This document shows positions 46,356 through 54,829 of a DNA stretch of 64,000 nucleotides, one piece after another. Position 1 is the first letter of the stretch, and every line of letters begins with the position of its first letter. Made by a program: the position numbers and the translations under genes. The notes under the pieces were generated by a model. The model was given only the letters and a program-made list of their open reading frames with translations. It made no database searches and was not told where the DNA came from. Source of the stretch: Erwinia rhapontici (GTDB lineage: Bacteria; Pseudomonadota; Gammaproteobacteria; Enterobacterales; Enterobacteriaceae); assembly GCF_012271765.1 (NCBI RefSeq), contig NZ_VRKO01000016.1:730820-794819 (forward strand), given 5' to 3'.

Positions 46356-46561
46356 TCTGACAGGCGGGCAGGGCGCCGTGTATAAATCCCTGCAAATCAT
46401 CATGATATGGTCAATAGCCCATAGTGCTTAGCCGGGTGCTTCATAAATGTGTCAAAGTTTGTTATATTATTAAACTCATATGTTTTATATTTGACTGATT
46501 TTTAATGCTTTTATTGCAGTGATTCGTTTCCAGATGAACAGAAAAAAGCAAGGATCACATC

Positions 46562-47017
46562 ATGCTTGATATTCGCTTTCCCACCGCATTACAAATGGTG
46601 TTATGTATCGCCAAGGCGGATGGCGAGGGGCAACGTTGCACCAGTAAAATTCTCGCCGATGGTTTAGATGCCAACCCGAGTTTTGTGCGCAAAATGATGG
46701 TGCCGCTGACGCGTGACGGCATTATTATCTCGACGCTTGGCCGCTGCGGGACGATCCGTCTTGGACGCCCGGCTGATCGCATCACGCTGTGCGAAATTTA
46801 TACGTCAGTAATTGAAGATAAACCGTTGATGGCAGGGCGCCCGGACGTTCCGGCGCTGTGCGTGGTCAGCGCAAATGCCTGCTGGTATTTCAAAGAACTG
46901 GCAAGAGAAGCCGAGCAGGCGTCTCTCGATGTCCTGGCCAAACGCACGGTCGCTGATGCGCTGCGTGACATCATGCAGCGCGACTGCATCAATCCGGATC
47001 AGCGCTGCGCCTCCTGA
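46562..47017 (+). CDS. Rrf2-family transcriptional regulator
   Basis: A 151-residue winged-helix protein: FPTALQMVLCIAKADGEGQRCTSKILADGLDANPSFVRKMMVPLTRDGIIISTLG is the Rrf2 HTH and GRPADRITLCEIYTSV the following strand. Cysteines at about residues 22, 62, 84 and 99 do not form the IscR three-cysteine pattern, so an iron-sulfur cluster is uncertain; YwnA-like redox- or disulfide-sensing members are alternatives. The upstream 206 bases are very AT-rich. Target unknown. Confidence 0.82.
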   Translation: MLDIRFPTALQMVLCIAKADGEGQRCTSKILADGLDANPSFVRKMMVPLTRDGIIISTLGRCGTIRLGRPADRITLCEIYTSVIEDKPLMAGRPDVPALCVVSANACWYFKELAREAEQASLDVLAKRTVADALRDIMQRDCINPDQRCAS

Positions 47018-47102
47018 GCATCGTCTCAAGCCCCTGTACTCACCGCGTGCGGGGGACATTTCTTTCTTAACTTATTTCTGAAAATCCACAATTGACGATC
47101 CC

Positions 47103-47150
47103 CGATCGCGTTAACGATCGCACTTAATGCAACAATAAAACTTGCATTAA
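47103..47150. promoter_or_regulatory. Paired inverted repeats upstream of the AraC-type gene
   Basis: CGATCGCGTTAACGATCG (47103-47120) contains a CGATCG direct and inverted pair around GTTAAC. TTAATGC (47124-47130) and GCATTAA (47144-47150) form a second inverted repeat with a 13-base gap. Both lie 110-155 bases before the activator start, where a dimeric regulator such as a MarR-, TetR- or SoxR-type protein could bind. Assignment is inference. Confidence 0.4.
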
Positions 47151-47257
47151 AGGGATGGCTGCCTTACCGTAATTAAATGCATTCGTGATAGTTGCTCTTT
47201 AGCATTCACCACCAACATTCATTTATAAATAGTGACCAATAAATCAGGGGATTTCCG

Positions 47258-47602
47258 ATGAGCCATGATGATTTTATTAACGATCTCGTCAAGTGGATCG
47301 ATACACACATTGAAGGGAAAATGGATTTAGACACCGTTTCTGCCCGTGCCGGTTACTCAAAATGGCACCTGCAACGTATGTTTAAACAGCACACCGGCCA
47401 TGCGCTGGGTGAATATATTCGTGAACGCCGCCTGAAAAAATCCGCTGAACGTCTCGCAAGGGGCGGTGAGCCGATTCTGGATGTGGCTATCAGTTTTGGG
47501 TTTGATTCTCAGCAGTCATTTAACCGCAGCTTCAAACGTCAGTTCGGTCAATCGCCGGGCGCATGGCGTCGTCAGGTTCAGATTGCGGCCCACGCAGCCT
47601 GA
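47258..47602 (+). CDS. SoxS/RamA/MarA-like AraC-family activator
   Basis: A 114-residue stand-alone AraC DNA-binding domain with two HTH motifs (LDTVSARAGYSKWHLQRMFKQHTG and ILDVAISFGFDSQQSFNRSFKRQFGQSP). The opening MSHDDFINDLVKWIDTHIEGKMDLD resembles SoxS, while YSKWHLQRMFK and FGFDSQQ are shared with RamA, MarA and Rob. There is no effector domain, so activity should be set by its amount. Such proteins turn on efflux and stress genes. No SoxR, MarR or RamR gene lies next to it. Ribosome site AGGGGA is 7 bases upstream. Confidence 0.88.
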   Translation: MSHDDFINDLVKWIDTHIEGKMDLDTVSARAGYSKWHLQRMFKQHTGHALGEYIRERRLKKSAERLARGGEPILDVAISFGFDSQQSFNRSFKRQFGQSPGAWRRQVQIAAHAA

Positions 47603-47941
47603 TAGCAGCATCCCCCTGACAGGTGAGCGGACAACAGTTTGTCCGCTCACATGAGTCACTTTCGCGTAAGCTGCCCAGCCTTGTGCCCACTGCAAATACC
47701 GCCCAGTCCCGATTTCCCCCCCCCCCTCATTTCTGCCGCCACCTTCAGATGATCGTCGCTGACGAAAATAACAATCACGCATTCAGCATTGCAGATTGAT
47801 GTTATCCATCTATGTATAAACCATTGCCAATATTGATATTTTACCGCCAGCTCAAAACACGGAATATTGTTCTTATAAGACAGCAATAAGGAGAAGGGCA
47901 GCGCCCTTCGCCGCGCGTCCTGAACCCGTTACGGAGCAACC
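47603..47941. other. 339-bp intergenic stretch with terminator and C11 tract
   Basis: GTGAGCGGAC (47623-47632) and GTCCGCTCAC (47641-47650) form a perfect 10-bp hairpin that probably ends the activator transcript. A run of 11 C lies at 47716-47726. The region from 47780 to 47900 is AT-rich and should carry the promoter of the oxygenase-ABC operon. No additional gene is seen. Confidence 0.6.
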
Positions 47942-48982
47942 ATGACCCAGATCACCTCACTACCGATCCTCGACTTCTCGCAGCTGGATGGCAATGCCGA
48001 ACAGCAGCAGGCGTTTTTACAAAAACTCAGCCGCTCCGCGCGCGATGTCGGTTTTTTCTACCTGATCAATCACGGCGTTGATGCAGCACTGTCGGCGAAG
48101 GTACAGCAGTTGTCTCGTCAGTTTTTCGCCCTGTCGGACGACGACAAGCAGCAGGTATCGATGATCCACTCCCCGCATTTTCGCGGCTATAACCGCGCGG
48201 GATCGGAACTGACGCGCAGCCAGCCAGACTGGCGTGAACAGTTTGATATCGGTGCTGAACGCCCGGCGCTGGCGCTGCAATCGGGTGAAGCAGGCTGGAA
48301 GCGCCTGCAGGGACCGAACCTGTGGCCGGAAGCCTTGCCGGAACTGAAGCCCACGCTGCTGCACTGGCAGCAGGAGATGACCGCCATGTCTCAGCGACTG
48401 CTGCGCGCTTTCGCTCAGGCACTTGAGCTGGCCCCGGATGCCTTCGACCCGCTATACGGCGAAAAACCTAACGAACATATCAAGTTGATCCGCTACCCCG
48501 GCCAGACGGCAGAAACCACCAGTCAGGGCGTGGGCGCACACAAAGATTCTGGCTTCCTCAGCTTCCTGTTGCAGGACCAGCAGCGCGGTTTACAGGTGGA
48601 AGTGGAGCCGGATCGTTGGGTGGATGCTCTGCCTTTGCAGGGGGCTTTTGTGGTCAATATCGGCGAACTGCTTGAGCTGGCCAGCAACGGCTATCTGCGC
48701 GCTACCGTCCACCGCGTGGAATCCCCGCCCAACGGGCAGGACCGTCTGTCGATTGCCTTTTTCCTTGGCGCACAGCTGGATGCTGTGGTGCCTGTTTTCA
48801 CGCTGCCGGAAGAGATTGCCCGCCTGGCACAAGGCCCTGCGAGCGATCCGCTCAACCCGCTGCTGCGTGACGTCGGCTGGAACTATCTGAAAGGCCGGTT
48901 GCGCTCCCATCCGGATGTCGCAGCCCGCTGGTATCAGGAATTACAACAACAACAACAACAACAACCTCAACACACCGCTTAA
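47942..48982 (+). CDS. 2-oxoglutarate/Fe(II) oxygenase, isopenicillin-N-synthase type
   Basis: A 346-residue protein with the DIOX_N domain (LPILDFSQLD...GFFYLINHGVD, about 5-120) and a 2OG-FeII oxygenase domain (about 180-290). Iron ligands are in GVGAHKDSGFLSFLLQD (H-x-D) and ATVHRVESP (distal His), with the 2-oxoglutarate arginine in DRLSIAFF (RxS). It ends in a run of seven glutamines encoded by seven CAA codons. The overlapping stop and adjacent MetQ/MetN/MetI-type importer suggest that it oxidises an imported compound, perhaps a sulfur- or amino-acid-like molecule; substrate unknown. Confidence 0.87.
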   Translation: MTQITSLPILDFSQLDGNAEQQQAFLQKLSRSARDVGFFYLINHGVDAALSAKVQQLSRQFFALSDDDKQQVSMIHSPHFRGYNRAGSELTRSQPDWREQFDIGAERPALALQSGEAGWKRLQGPNLWPEALPELKPTLLHWQQEMTAMSQRLLRAFAQALELAPDAFDPLYGEKPNEHIKLIRYPGQTAETTSQGVGAHKDSGFLSFLLQDQQRGLQVEVEPDRWVDALPLQGAFVVNIGELLELASNGYLRATVHRVESPPNGQDRLSIAFFLGAQLDAVVPVFTLPEEIARLAQGPASDPLNPLLRDVGWNYLKGRLRSHPDVAARWYQELQQQQQQQPQHTA

Positions 48983-48996
48983 TGAAAGGAACTGCA

Positions 48997-49803
48997 ATGA
49001 TCAAACATGCTCCATTTTCTCTGGCTGGGATCGCGTTATCCATGACACTGGCTTTTTCAGCTCAGGCGGCGGAGGCGCTACGCATCGCGGCTGATGCCGT
49101 GCCGCACGCTGAAATTCTTAACTATGTGAAGAAAATTGACCCGTCACTCGATCTCAAAATTATTGAACTGACCAGCGGCGTCAACGCCAACGAACTGCTG
49201 GCGCATGGCGATGTCGATGCCAACTATTTCCAGCACGTGCCGTATCTGCGCGATCAGGAAAAAGCGCTGGGGCAGACCTTTACCGTGGCCGCCACGGTGC
49301 ACATTGAGCCGCTCGGCATCTATTCACATAAAGTGAAAAACCTGAAAGACGTGCCGAACAAAGGGACAGTGGCGGTTCCGAACAACGTCACCAACCTGAG
49401 CCGTGCACTTTACCTGCTGCAAAGCGAGGGGCTGATCACCCTGAAACCGGGCTTCAACGATCCGGCAAAAAACCAGGCAACGCCGAAAGATATCGCGACT
49501 AACCCGAAAAACCTGAAAATTCTTGAAGTGGAGTCGCCACAGATCCCACGTTCGCTGGATGATGTCGATCTGGCGATCATCAACGGCAACTATGCGCTGG
49601 AAGCAGGGCTGAACCCGGCAAAAGACGCACTGGGCCTGGAAAGCGCCAAAAATAACCCATATGCCAATATCCTGGTCACCACACCCAAACTGGCGAACGA
49701 TCCGCGCATCAAACAGCTGGCGAAAGATCTGGAGTCGAAGCAGGTCGCTGAGTTTATTCAGCAGACTTATAAAGGCTCTGTGATCCCGGTCGCAGGGAAA
49801 TAA
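48997..49803 (+). CDS. MetQ/NlpA-type substrate-binding protein
   Basis: The ATG at 48997 has AAGGA 7 bases upstream; the protein is 268 residues. The signal peptide ends in FSAQAAEAL with no lipobox cysteine, so it is soluble and periplasmic, unlike lipoprotein MetQ. The mature part, [33 protein letters not shown] and [31 protein letters not shown], follows the MetQ fold that binds methionine and its analogs. It lies between the oxygenase and the ATPase of the same operon. Ligand not readable. Confidence 0.88.
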   Translation: MIKHAPFSLAGIALSMTLAFSAQAAEALRIAADAVPHAEILNYVKKIDPSLDLKIIELTSGVNANELLAHGDVDANYFQHVPYLRDQEKALGQTFTVAATVHIEPLGIYSHKVKNLKDVPNKGTVAVPNNVTNLSRALYLLQSEGLITLKPGFNDPAKNQATPKDIATNPKNLKILEVESPQIPRSLDDVDLAIINGNYALEAGLNPAKDALGLESAKNNPYANILVTTPKLANDPRIKQLAKDLESKQVAEFIQQTYKGSVIPVAGK

Positions 49804-49804
49804 T

Positions 49805-50596
49805 ATGATTGATATCGAGAATGTCACCCGGCGCTACAGCCCAGACCAGCGCCCGGCGCTGGATAATGTCTCGCTGACCATCCCCGATGGTTCGATATTT
49901 GGCATTCTCGGCCGCAGCGGGGCGGGGAAAAGTACCCTGATCCGCTGTCTTAATCTGCTTGAACGCCCCGACGCCGGTCGGGTACTGGTCGATGGACAGG
50001 ACATTACCCGCCTGAGCCAGGCCGCCTTGCGCCAGCAGCGGCAGCGCAGTGGGATGATTTTTCAGCATTTCAATCTGCTGCACTCGCGCAGCGTGGCGGG
50101 TAATGTGGCTGTACCGCTGGAAATTGCCGGGGTGAAAGCCTCACAGCGGCGGGTACGCGTGGCAGAGCTGCTGGATTTAGTCGGGTTGAGTGATAAAGCG
50201 AACGCCTTTCCTACTCAGCTTTCCGGTGGTCAGCAGCAGCGGGTCGGTATTGCGCGGGCGCTGGCTGCACAGCCGGGATATCTGCTCTGCGATGAAGCAA
50301 CAAGCGCCCTCGACGTGGAGACCACGGCATCGGTGCTGGCGCTGTTACAGCAGATTAATCAGCAGTTTGGTCTGACCATCGTGATGATCACCCATCAGCT
50401 GGAGGTAGTGAAAGCGATTTGCGATCGTGCTGCGCTGCTGGAGGGCGGTAAGATCGTTGAGAGCGGGGCGCTGAGCACGCTCCTGCGTCAGCCGGACTCA
50501 GTACTGCGTAAAGCATTGCTGCACGATCCGCAGGCAGAACACCGTTTCCTGCAACGTCATGGCATCCACGGAGGTGACCTGTGCGCGGTAGCCTAG
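49805..50596 (+). CDS. MetN-type ABC transporter ATPase
   Basis: A 263-residue ATPase with Walker [11 protein letters not shown]-loop [14 protein letters not shown], signature [15 protein letters not shown] and Walker [13 protein letters not shown]. Orthodox MetN has about 340 residues with a C-terminal methionine-sensing NIL domain; that domain is absent, so feedback by imported methionine is unlikely here. It starts 1-2 bases after the binding-protein stop and overlaps the permease by 16 bases. Confidence 0.9.
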   Translation: MIDIENVTRRYSPDQRPALDNVSLTIPDGSIFGILGRSGAGKSTLIRCLNLLERPDAGRVLVDGQDITRLSQAALRQQRQRSGMIFQHFNLLHSRSVAGNVAVPLEIAGVKASQRRVRVAELLDLVGLSDKANAFPTQLSGGQQQRVGIARALAAQPGYLLCDEATSALDVETTASVLALLQQINQQFGLTIVMITHQLEVVKAICDRAALLEGGKIVESGALSTLLRQPDSVLRKALLHDPQAEHRFLQRHGIHGGDLCAVA

Positions 50597-51252
50597 ACCT
50601 GAATGAGCTGTGGGAACTGATGTCGGCGGCCACGCTGGAAACCCTGTATATGGTGGCGCTGGCCGGGCTGTTTACGTTTCTGATCGGCCTGCCGCTGGGT
50701 GTGCTGCTGAAGGTCGGGCGTCACGACGGTATTCTGCCGCTGCCGCGCCTGAATGCGCTGCTGGGTGCGGTGGTTAACGTCGGTCGTTCTCTGCCGTTTG
50801 TGGTGCTGCTGATTGCGCTGATCCCGCTGACGCGCATCATTGTCGGGACCACGCTGGGCAGCAGTGCGGCTGTCGTGCCGATCACCATTGGTGCCATCCC
50901 GTTTTTTGCCCGCATCGTCGAAAACGCGCTGGATGAGGTCAATAAAGGACGGATTGAAGCCATCGTGTCAATGGGCGGTAGCGGCTGGCATGTGGTCAGC
51001 AAAGTCCTGTTGCCGGAAGCGTTACCCGCGCTGCTGGCAGGCATGACGCTGACGCTGGTGATGCTGATTGGTTTCTCTTCGATGGCAGGCGTGATTGGCG
51101 GCGGCGGGTTAGGCGACCTGGCTATCCGCTACGGTTACCAGCGTTTTAATCAGCCAGTGATGATTGGCACCGTGGTCGTTTTGATCCTGCTGGTGCAGGC
51201 CGTACAGATGGTGGGCGATCGCCTGGTGCGACAGCTGGCTCATCGCCGTTAA
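50581..51252 (+). CDS. MetI-type ABC permease
   Basis: A 223-residue permease read from GTG at 50581, inside the ATPase gene. It has five to six membrane segments and the inner-membrane motif [32 protein letters not shown], and [26 protein letters not shown], typical of MetI. With the two preceding proteins it forms a complete importer. No clear terminator follows before the next gene at 51327. Confidence 0.9.
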   Translation: MRGSLDLNELWELMSAATLETLYMVALAGLFTFLIGLPLGVLLKVGRHDGILPLPRLNALLGAVVNVGRSLPFVVLLIALIPLTRIIVGTTLGSSAAVVPITIGAIPFFARIVENALDEVNKGRIEAIVSMGGSGWHVVSKVLLPEALPALLAGMTLTLVMLIGFSSMAGVIGGGGLGDLAIRYGYQRFNQPVMIGTVVVLILLVQAVQMVGDRLVRQLAHRR

Positions 51253-51326
51253 TTCAGCAAAATCTGGCGCACGCATAGTATACTGTCTGAATTCGCTTCA
51301 TTTTTTTCCTTCAGACAGGATTGGTC

Positions 51327-52346
51327 ATGGAAATACGGAACGTTAATCGGGCGCAATTATGCCAGGTCACCAGCTACGGCCTGATTTTTATTGCGCTGTT
51401 CGCCATCTTCCCGCTGCGTTTGTTGCCCTGTTTTCTTGCCGGCTTTATCGTCTATGAAACCATTCTGGCCCTGACGCCCTTAGTGGAACGTCTGGTGAAG
51501 GGGCCGATTGCCCGCTGGATCAGCATTATGTTTCTTAGCGTGGTGATTATTCTTTCGCTGGTCACCGGCATCACCAAGCTGATCGGCTTCCTATTGCATG
51601 ACTTCCAGAACCCTGCCGCCTTCCACGCCACGGCCAGCAAACTGCTGGAGGATGCCCAGCACACGCTGTCGCCCGTGATTACGCGCTATCTGCCTTCGGA
51701 CATCGATGAACTGCAGAACCAGGTAGTGACCTGGCTGCGTGAACATCTGGTGGTGGTGCAGACCTTTGGCCGCAGTGCGGCACATACCTTTGCCACCATG
51801 CTGATTGGCATGCTGTTGGGCGCGATCATCTCACTGCGCACCAGCAGCGGAATCCGCCCTGAAGCGCCGCTGAAGCAGGCGATGCTGGACCGCTTAACCA
51901 CCCTGGCGGCGGCGTTTCACAATGTGGTGTTTGCACAGATTAAAGTGTCGCTGGTCAATACCATCCTGACCTGCGGTTTCCTGTTCGGCGTGTTGCCGAT
52001 GTTTGGCCTGCATTTCCCGTTTGCTAAAACCGTCGTGGTGCTGACCTTTATCGCCGGGCTGCTGCCGATTATCGGTAATCTGATTTCCAATACGGTGATT
52101 GTGCTGATCGGTCTTTCTATCTCGCTGGAAGCCGCGCTGATTGCCCTGATTTACCTCGTGCTGATCCACAAGCTGGAATACTTTATCAACGCGCGGATTT
52201 TTGGCAGCCGCATCAGCGCCAAAACCTGGGAGATCCTGTTAGCGATGCTGGTTTTTGAATCGGCCTTTGGCCTGGCCGGCGTGGTGGCCGCCCCGGTCTA
52301 TTACGCCTACCTGAAAGCGGAGCTGCGTGCCAGCAGACTGATTTAG
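51327..52346 (+). CDS. AI-2E-family membrane protein
   Basis: The ATG at 51327 follows AGGATTGGTC; 339 residues. There are about seven to eight hydrophobic segments, with the family core AFHNVVFAQIKVSLVNTILTCGFLF, GLLPIIGNLISNTVIVLIGL and LVLIHKLEYFINARIFGSRI. The AI-2E group includes TqsA, PerM and YdiK; functions range from autoinducer export to ion transport and are mostly unproven. Independent of the ABC operon as far as seen. Confidence 0.82.
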   Translation: MEIRNVNRAQLCQVTSYGLIFIALFAIFPLRLLPCFLAGFIVYETILALTPLVERLVKGPIARWISIMFLSVVIILSLVTGITKLIGFLLHDFQNPAAFHATASKLLEDAQHTLSPVITRYLPSDIDELQNQVVTWLREHLVVVQTFGRSAAHTFATMLIGMLLGAIISLRTSSGIRPEAPLKQAMLDRLTTLAAAFHNVVFAQIKVSLVNTILTCGFLFGVLPMFGLHFPFAKTVVVLTFIAGLLPIIGNLISNTVIVLIGLSISLEAALIALIYLVLIHKLEYFINARIFGSRISAKTWEILLAMLVFESAFGLAGVVAAPVYYAYLKAELRASRLI

Positions 52347-52369
52347 GGCTATTTTACTTGCGCTATGCT

Positions 52370-52389
52370 GGCCGGGAAACTTCCCGGCC
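52370..52389 (+). terminator. Hairpin between AI-2E and AEC genes
   Basis: GGCCGGGAA (52370-52378), AC, TTCCCGGCC (52381-52389) is a perfect 9-bp stem with a minimal loop. It lies 14 bases before the next start and is not followed by a U-run, so it may act as an attenuator or mRNA-stability element rather than a strong terminator. Confidence 0.45.
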
Positions 52390-52403
52390 CTGACGGATAA
52401 TCC

Positions 52404-53360
52404 ATGTCGTTATTGACCACGCTGCTTCATCAGATCTTTATTTCCATGCCGCTGTTTGTGCTGATCGCTCTGGGATGGCTGCTGGTGCGCTGGCGTCAGT
52501 GGCCGGAGAGTATCACCAGCGCCATTAACCGGCTGGTGTTCCGCGTGGCGCTGCCTGCCATGCTGTTTCGCCTGATGTGCGACTTCAGTGATGGGCCGTC
52601 GGTGGATGCCCGCCTGCTGATTGCCTTTTTCGGCGGCTGTCTGCTGGTGTTTATCATTGGCCGGATTGTGGCATCTAAGGTGTTTAAGCTTGATGGCGTG
52701 GCCGGTTCGGTGTTTGCCCTCGGCGGGATTTTCTCCAATAATGTGCTGCTGGGCCTGCCCATTGCCCGCGTGATGCTGGGTGACGAGGCGATCCCCTCCG
52801 TTGCGCTGGTGCTGGTGTTTAACGGCTTAATTCTCTGGACGCTGGCCACCGTTTCGGTGGAGTGGTTCAGGCATGGGGCGCTTAACCTGAAGGGCTTCGG
52901 TAATACCGCGCTCAGCGTACTGAAAAACCCCCTGATTATCGGCATCCTTTCCGGCACCTTGTTCAGCCTGACCGGGCTGCCATTGCCTGTCTTCGTTGAT
53001 CAGCCCGTGACCATGCTGGGGCAGATCGCCGTGCCGTTGGCGCTGGTGGCACTGGGCATGAGTCTGGCGAGTTACCGGATTAAAGAAGGGCTGGCCATCA
53101 GCTATGCGCTGAGCGCCATTAAGCTGATCGTGCAACCCCTGGTCGTGTGGGGCCTGGCCTGGATGATTGGGCTGCCGCCGATGGAAAGTAAAGTGGTGGT
53201 ACTGCTGGCCTCCATGGCCGTGGGCGTGAACGTGTATCTAATGTCGCAGCAGTTTAACGCGCTGACCGGACCTGCGGCGACCAGCATGTTGCTGACCACG
53301 CTTTTTTCGGCAATTACCACGCCAATTCTGATGCTTACGATGGATTGGGTGTATGGGTGA
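52404..53360 (+). CDS. AEC-family auxin efflux carrier-type transporter
   Basis: A 318-residue membrane protein with about ten hydrophobic segments. GVAGSVFALGGIFSNNVLLGLPIARVMLGDEAIPSVALVLVFN and LPVFVDQPVTMLGQIAVPLALVALGMSLASYRIKEG are typical of the AEC family (YfdV, MdcF). Such carriers move malonate, malate or other small acids; the substrate is unknown. It is the last chromosomal gene before the prophage, whose left end begins within about 30-70 bases of its stop. Confidence 0.85.
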   Translation: MSLLTTLLHQIFISMPLFVLIALGWLLVRWRQWPESITSAINRLVFRVALPAMLFRLMCDFSDGPSVDARLLIAFFGGCLLVFIIGRIVASKVFKLDGVAGSVFALGGIFSNNVLLGLPIARVMLGDEAIPSVALVLVFNGLILWTLATVSVEWFRHGALNLKGFGNTALSVLKNPLIIGILSGTLFSLTGLPLPVFVDQPVTMLGQIAVPLALVALGMSLASYRIKEGLAISYALSAIKLIVQPLVVWGLAWMIGLPPMESKVVVLLASMAVGVNVYLMSQQFNALTGPAATSMLLTTLFSAITTPILMLTMDWVYG

Positions 53361-53387
53361 GTGAGGGAAAATGTGGGGGTGAGAAAG

Positions 53388-53426
53388 CTCTTCTGCAAAA
53401 CCCCTGCAAAACTCTTCTGCAAAACC
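53388..53426. repeat. Direct repeats at the prophage left border
   Basis: CTCTTCTGCAAAACC occurs perfectly at 53388-53402 and 53412-53426, with a partial copy CCTGCAAAAC between (53403-53412). The repeats sit between the AEC-gene stop and the integrase stop, where attL is expected. They may be part of the core or arm-type integrase sites; the matching attR is outside the window. Confidence 0.5.
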
Positions 53427-53434
53427 AGGCAGTT

Positions 53435-54559
53435 TTATACCGCCACGACCTTCCATTCCTTACCCCGATCATCATTATATTTATCAGTCATTGTCCTGCT
53501 TTTATGGCCCAAAAGAGTCTGTGTATCGATACCCTGATCCCGGTATAAGCGTTCTGATAATGAGCGCTGTTCATGGAAGCTTGGTGGCGTTCCAGATGAC
53601 CAGGACAGCTCAGACTTATCACGAGCCCTTGAGAAGGTAATTGTTATCGAAACCTTTTTAAGCTTCTCGCCGGGTTTGCAATTCCCCTGAGAATGCCGCT
53701 GATGCAATATCCACGGGCTAAGAATTGAGTCCCTGCAAATCGCGATCACCTCTCTCAATGACATTCCGATAGCATCGCAACGAAGCGAAAGCGGTATAGC
53801 AACTTTTGATCCGGTCTTCTCCTGAACTATATGCAGGGCATCATCCCAAATGTCAGAAAATTTCATTTCAGAAATATCACCAACACGCTGCCCGGTAACA
53901 AGAGCGAGTAGCATCGCCCGTGATACCCATGGTTGCATCTTTTCGGCTTCGGCATAGATGACATGCCACTCTTCGAGAGAAAGGCGTTGCCGGTTAACCC
54001 GGGCTTTAGGATTTTTGGTTGCTAGGGCAGGGTTATAGCCCGGTGGAACTTCTCCGGCATGCTGTGCTTCTCTGAATACGTCAATCAGCACAGACCTGCT
54101 CAGCTGGGCCATCCTTGGCACGCCGCGTGTAACGTATTCATCAATAATTACGGCGATGTCCCTTGTACCCACTTCATTTAGTGGACGAATACCGCATTGT
54201 GTGACCAGCGATCTGAGTGCTGACTCTCTGCCTGCTGCGGTAGCCGGTTTGATTTCCCCAGCTGCGACTTTGCGAACGAGGATCTTGCTATACTCTTCTA
54301 CCCATGACTTTGTGGTAATGCTCTTGCCACTGCTTTTAGCTATCTGCTCCCGTGCCCTGAGCATGTTCGCCATCTGATTCTCAGCTAACCGACTGTTAGC
54401 CTCAACGGCTATTACCTTTGCTGTAGCTTCATCGGTGCCGAGGCCGTGAAACTTCCCGGTCACAGGGTGTTTGTAGCGCCAATACACCTTTTTGGTTCGA
54501 GCATCGGTATAGCATGACAGCCCGGCGATGCTTACGTTGTATTTACGTGGACGTGCCAT
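53435..54559 (-). CDS. int: Prophage tyrosine integrase
   Basis: Starting at the ATG at 54559 (MARPRKYN) it has 374 residues. The N-terminal arm-binding domain (MARPRKYNVSIAGLSCYTDARTKKVYWRYKHPVTGKF) and a core-binding domain precede the catalytic domain, where Arg is in LVTGQRVGDI, H-x-x-R in SFHEQRSLSERLY, His in TLLGHKS and the nucleophilic Tyr in MTDKYND. It integrates and excises the prophage, with the excisionase directly upstream, overlapping by 17 bases. It marks the left end of the element. Confidence 0.95.
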   Translation of the reverse strand: MARPRKYNVSIAGLSCYTDARTKKVYWRYKHPVTGKFHGLGTDEATAKVIAVEANSRLAENQMANMLRAREQIAKSSGKSITTKSWVEEYSKILVRKVAAGEIKPATAAGRESALRSLVTQCGIRPLNEVGTRDIAVIIDEYVTRGVPRMAQLSRSVLIDVFREAQHAGEVPPGYNPALATKNPKARVNRQRLSLEEWHVIYAEAEKMQPWVSRAMLLALVTGQRVGDISEMKFSDIWDDALHIVQEKTGSKVAIPLSLRCDAIGMSLREVIAICRDSILSPWILHQRHSQGNCKPGEKLKKVSITITFSRARDKSELSWSSGTPPSFHEQRSLSERLYRDQGIDTQTLLGHKSRTMTDKYNDDRGKEWKVVAV

Positions 54560-54785
54560 CAGCAAGAATCCTTTTCAGTCGGTCATCATCATTGTTTTTT
54601 ATCGTGGGCTTGATGCCATATCCCACAAATCGAGCAGTACGTTCTACACGCCAGCAACGCCCAGCTTTAAAAGGAGAGGGGGATATCATGCCATTTTTTG
54701 CGTACTTTAAAAGGGATGGCATGCTGGGGATCGGCTCGTCGAATTCTTCCTTTGCCCAGTCCTGTAATTTGATAGTTCTGCTCAT
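54543..54785 (-). CDS. xis: Excisionase (Xis)
   Basis: The ATG at 54785 gives 80 residues with GAGG upstream. MSRTIKLQDWAKEEFDEPIPSMPSLLKYAKNGMISPSPFKAGRCWRVERTARFV is the winged-helix excisionase pattern (MerR-like HTH, basic end). It bends attachment-site DNA to drive integrase toward excision. It overlaps int and starts 44 bases after the cytosine methyltransferase stop, so it is probably read from the same leftward transcript. Confidence 0.88.
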   Translation of the reverse strand: MSRTIKLQDWAKEEFDEPIPSMPSLLKYAKNGMISPSPFKAGRCWRVERTARFVGYGIKPTIKNNDDDRLKRILADGTST

Positions 54786-54829
54786 AGAAATGGCCTCACT
54801 ATAATGGTGATTGACGGTCGTTGAGTCGG

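Noticed and set aside
48944..48964. (CAA)7 as a possible CRISPR-like repeat
   Set aside because: It is a simple trinucleotide run within a coding sequence, without spacers.
53388..53426. Three spaced CTGCAAAAC copies as a CRISPR array
   Set aside because: Copies are too short and too close, with no unique spacers; position next to integrase fits att or arm sites.
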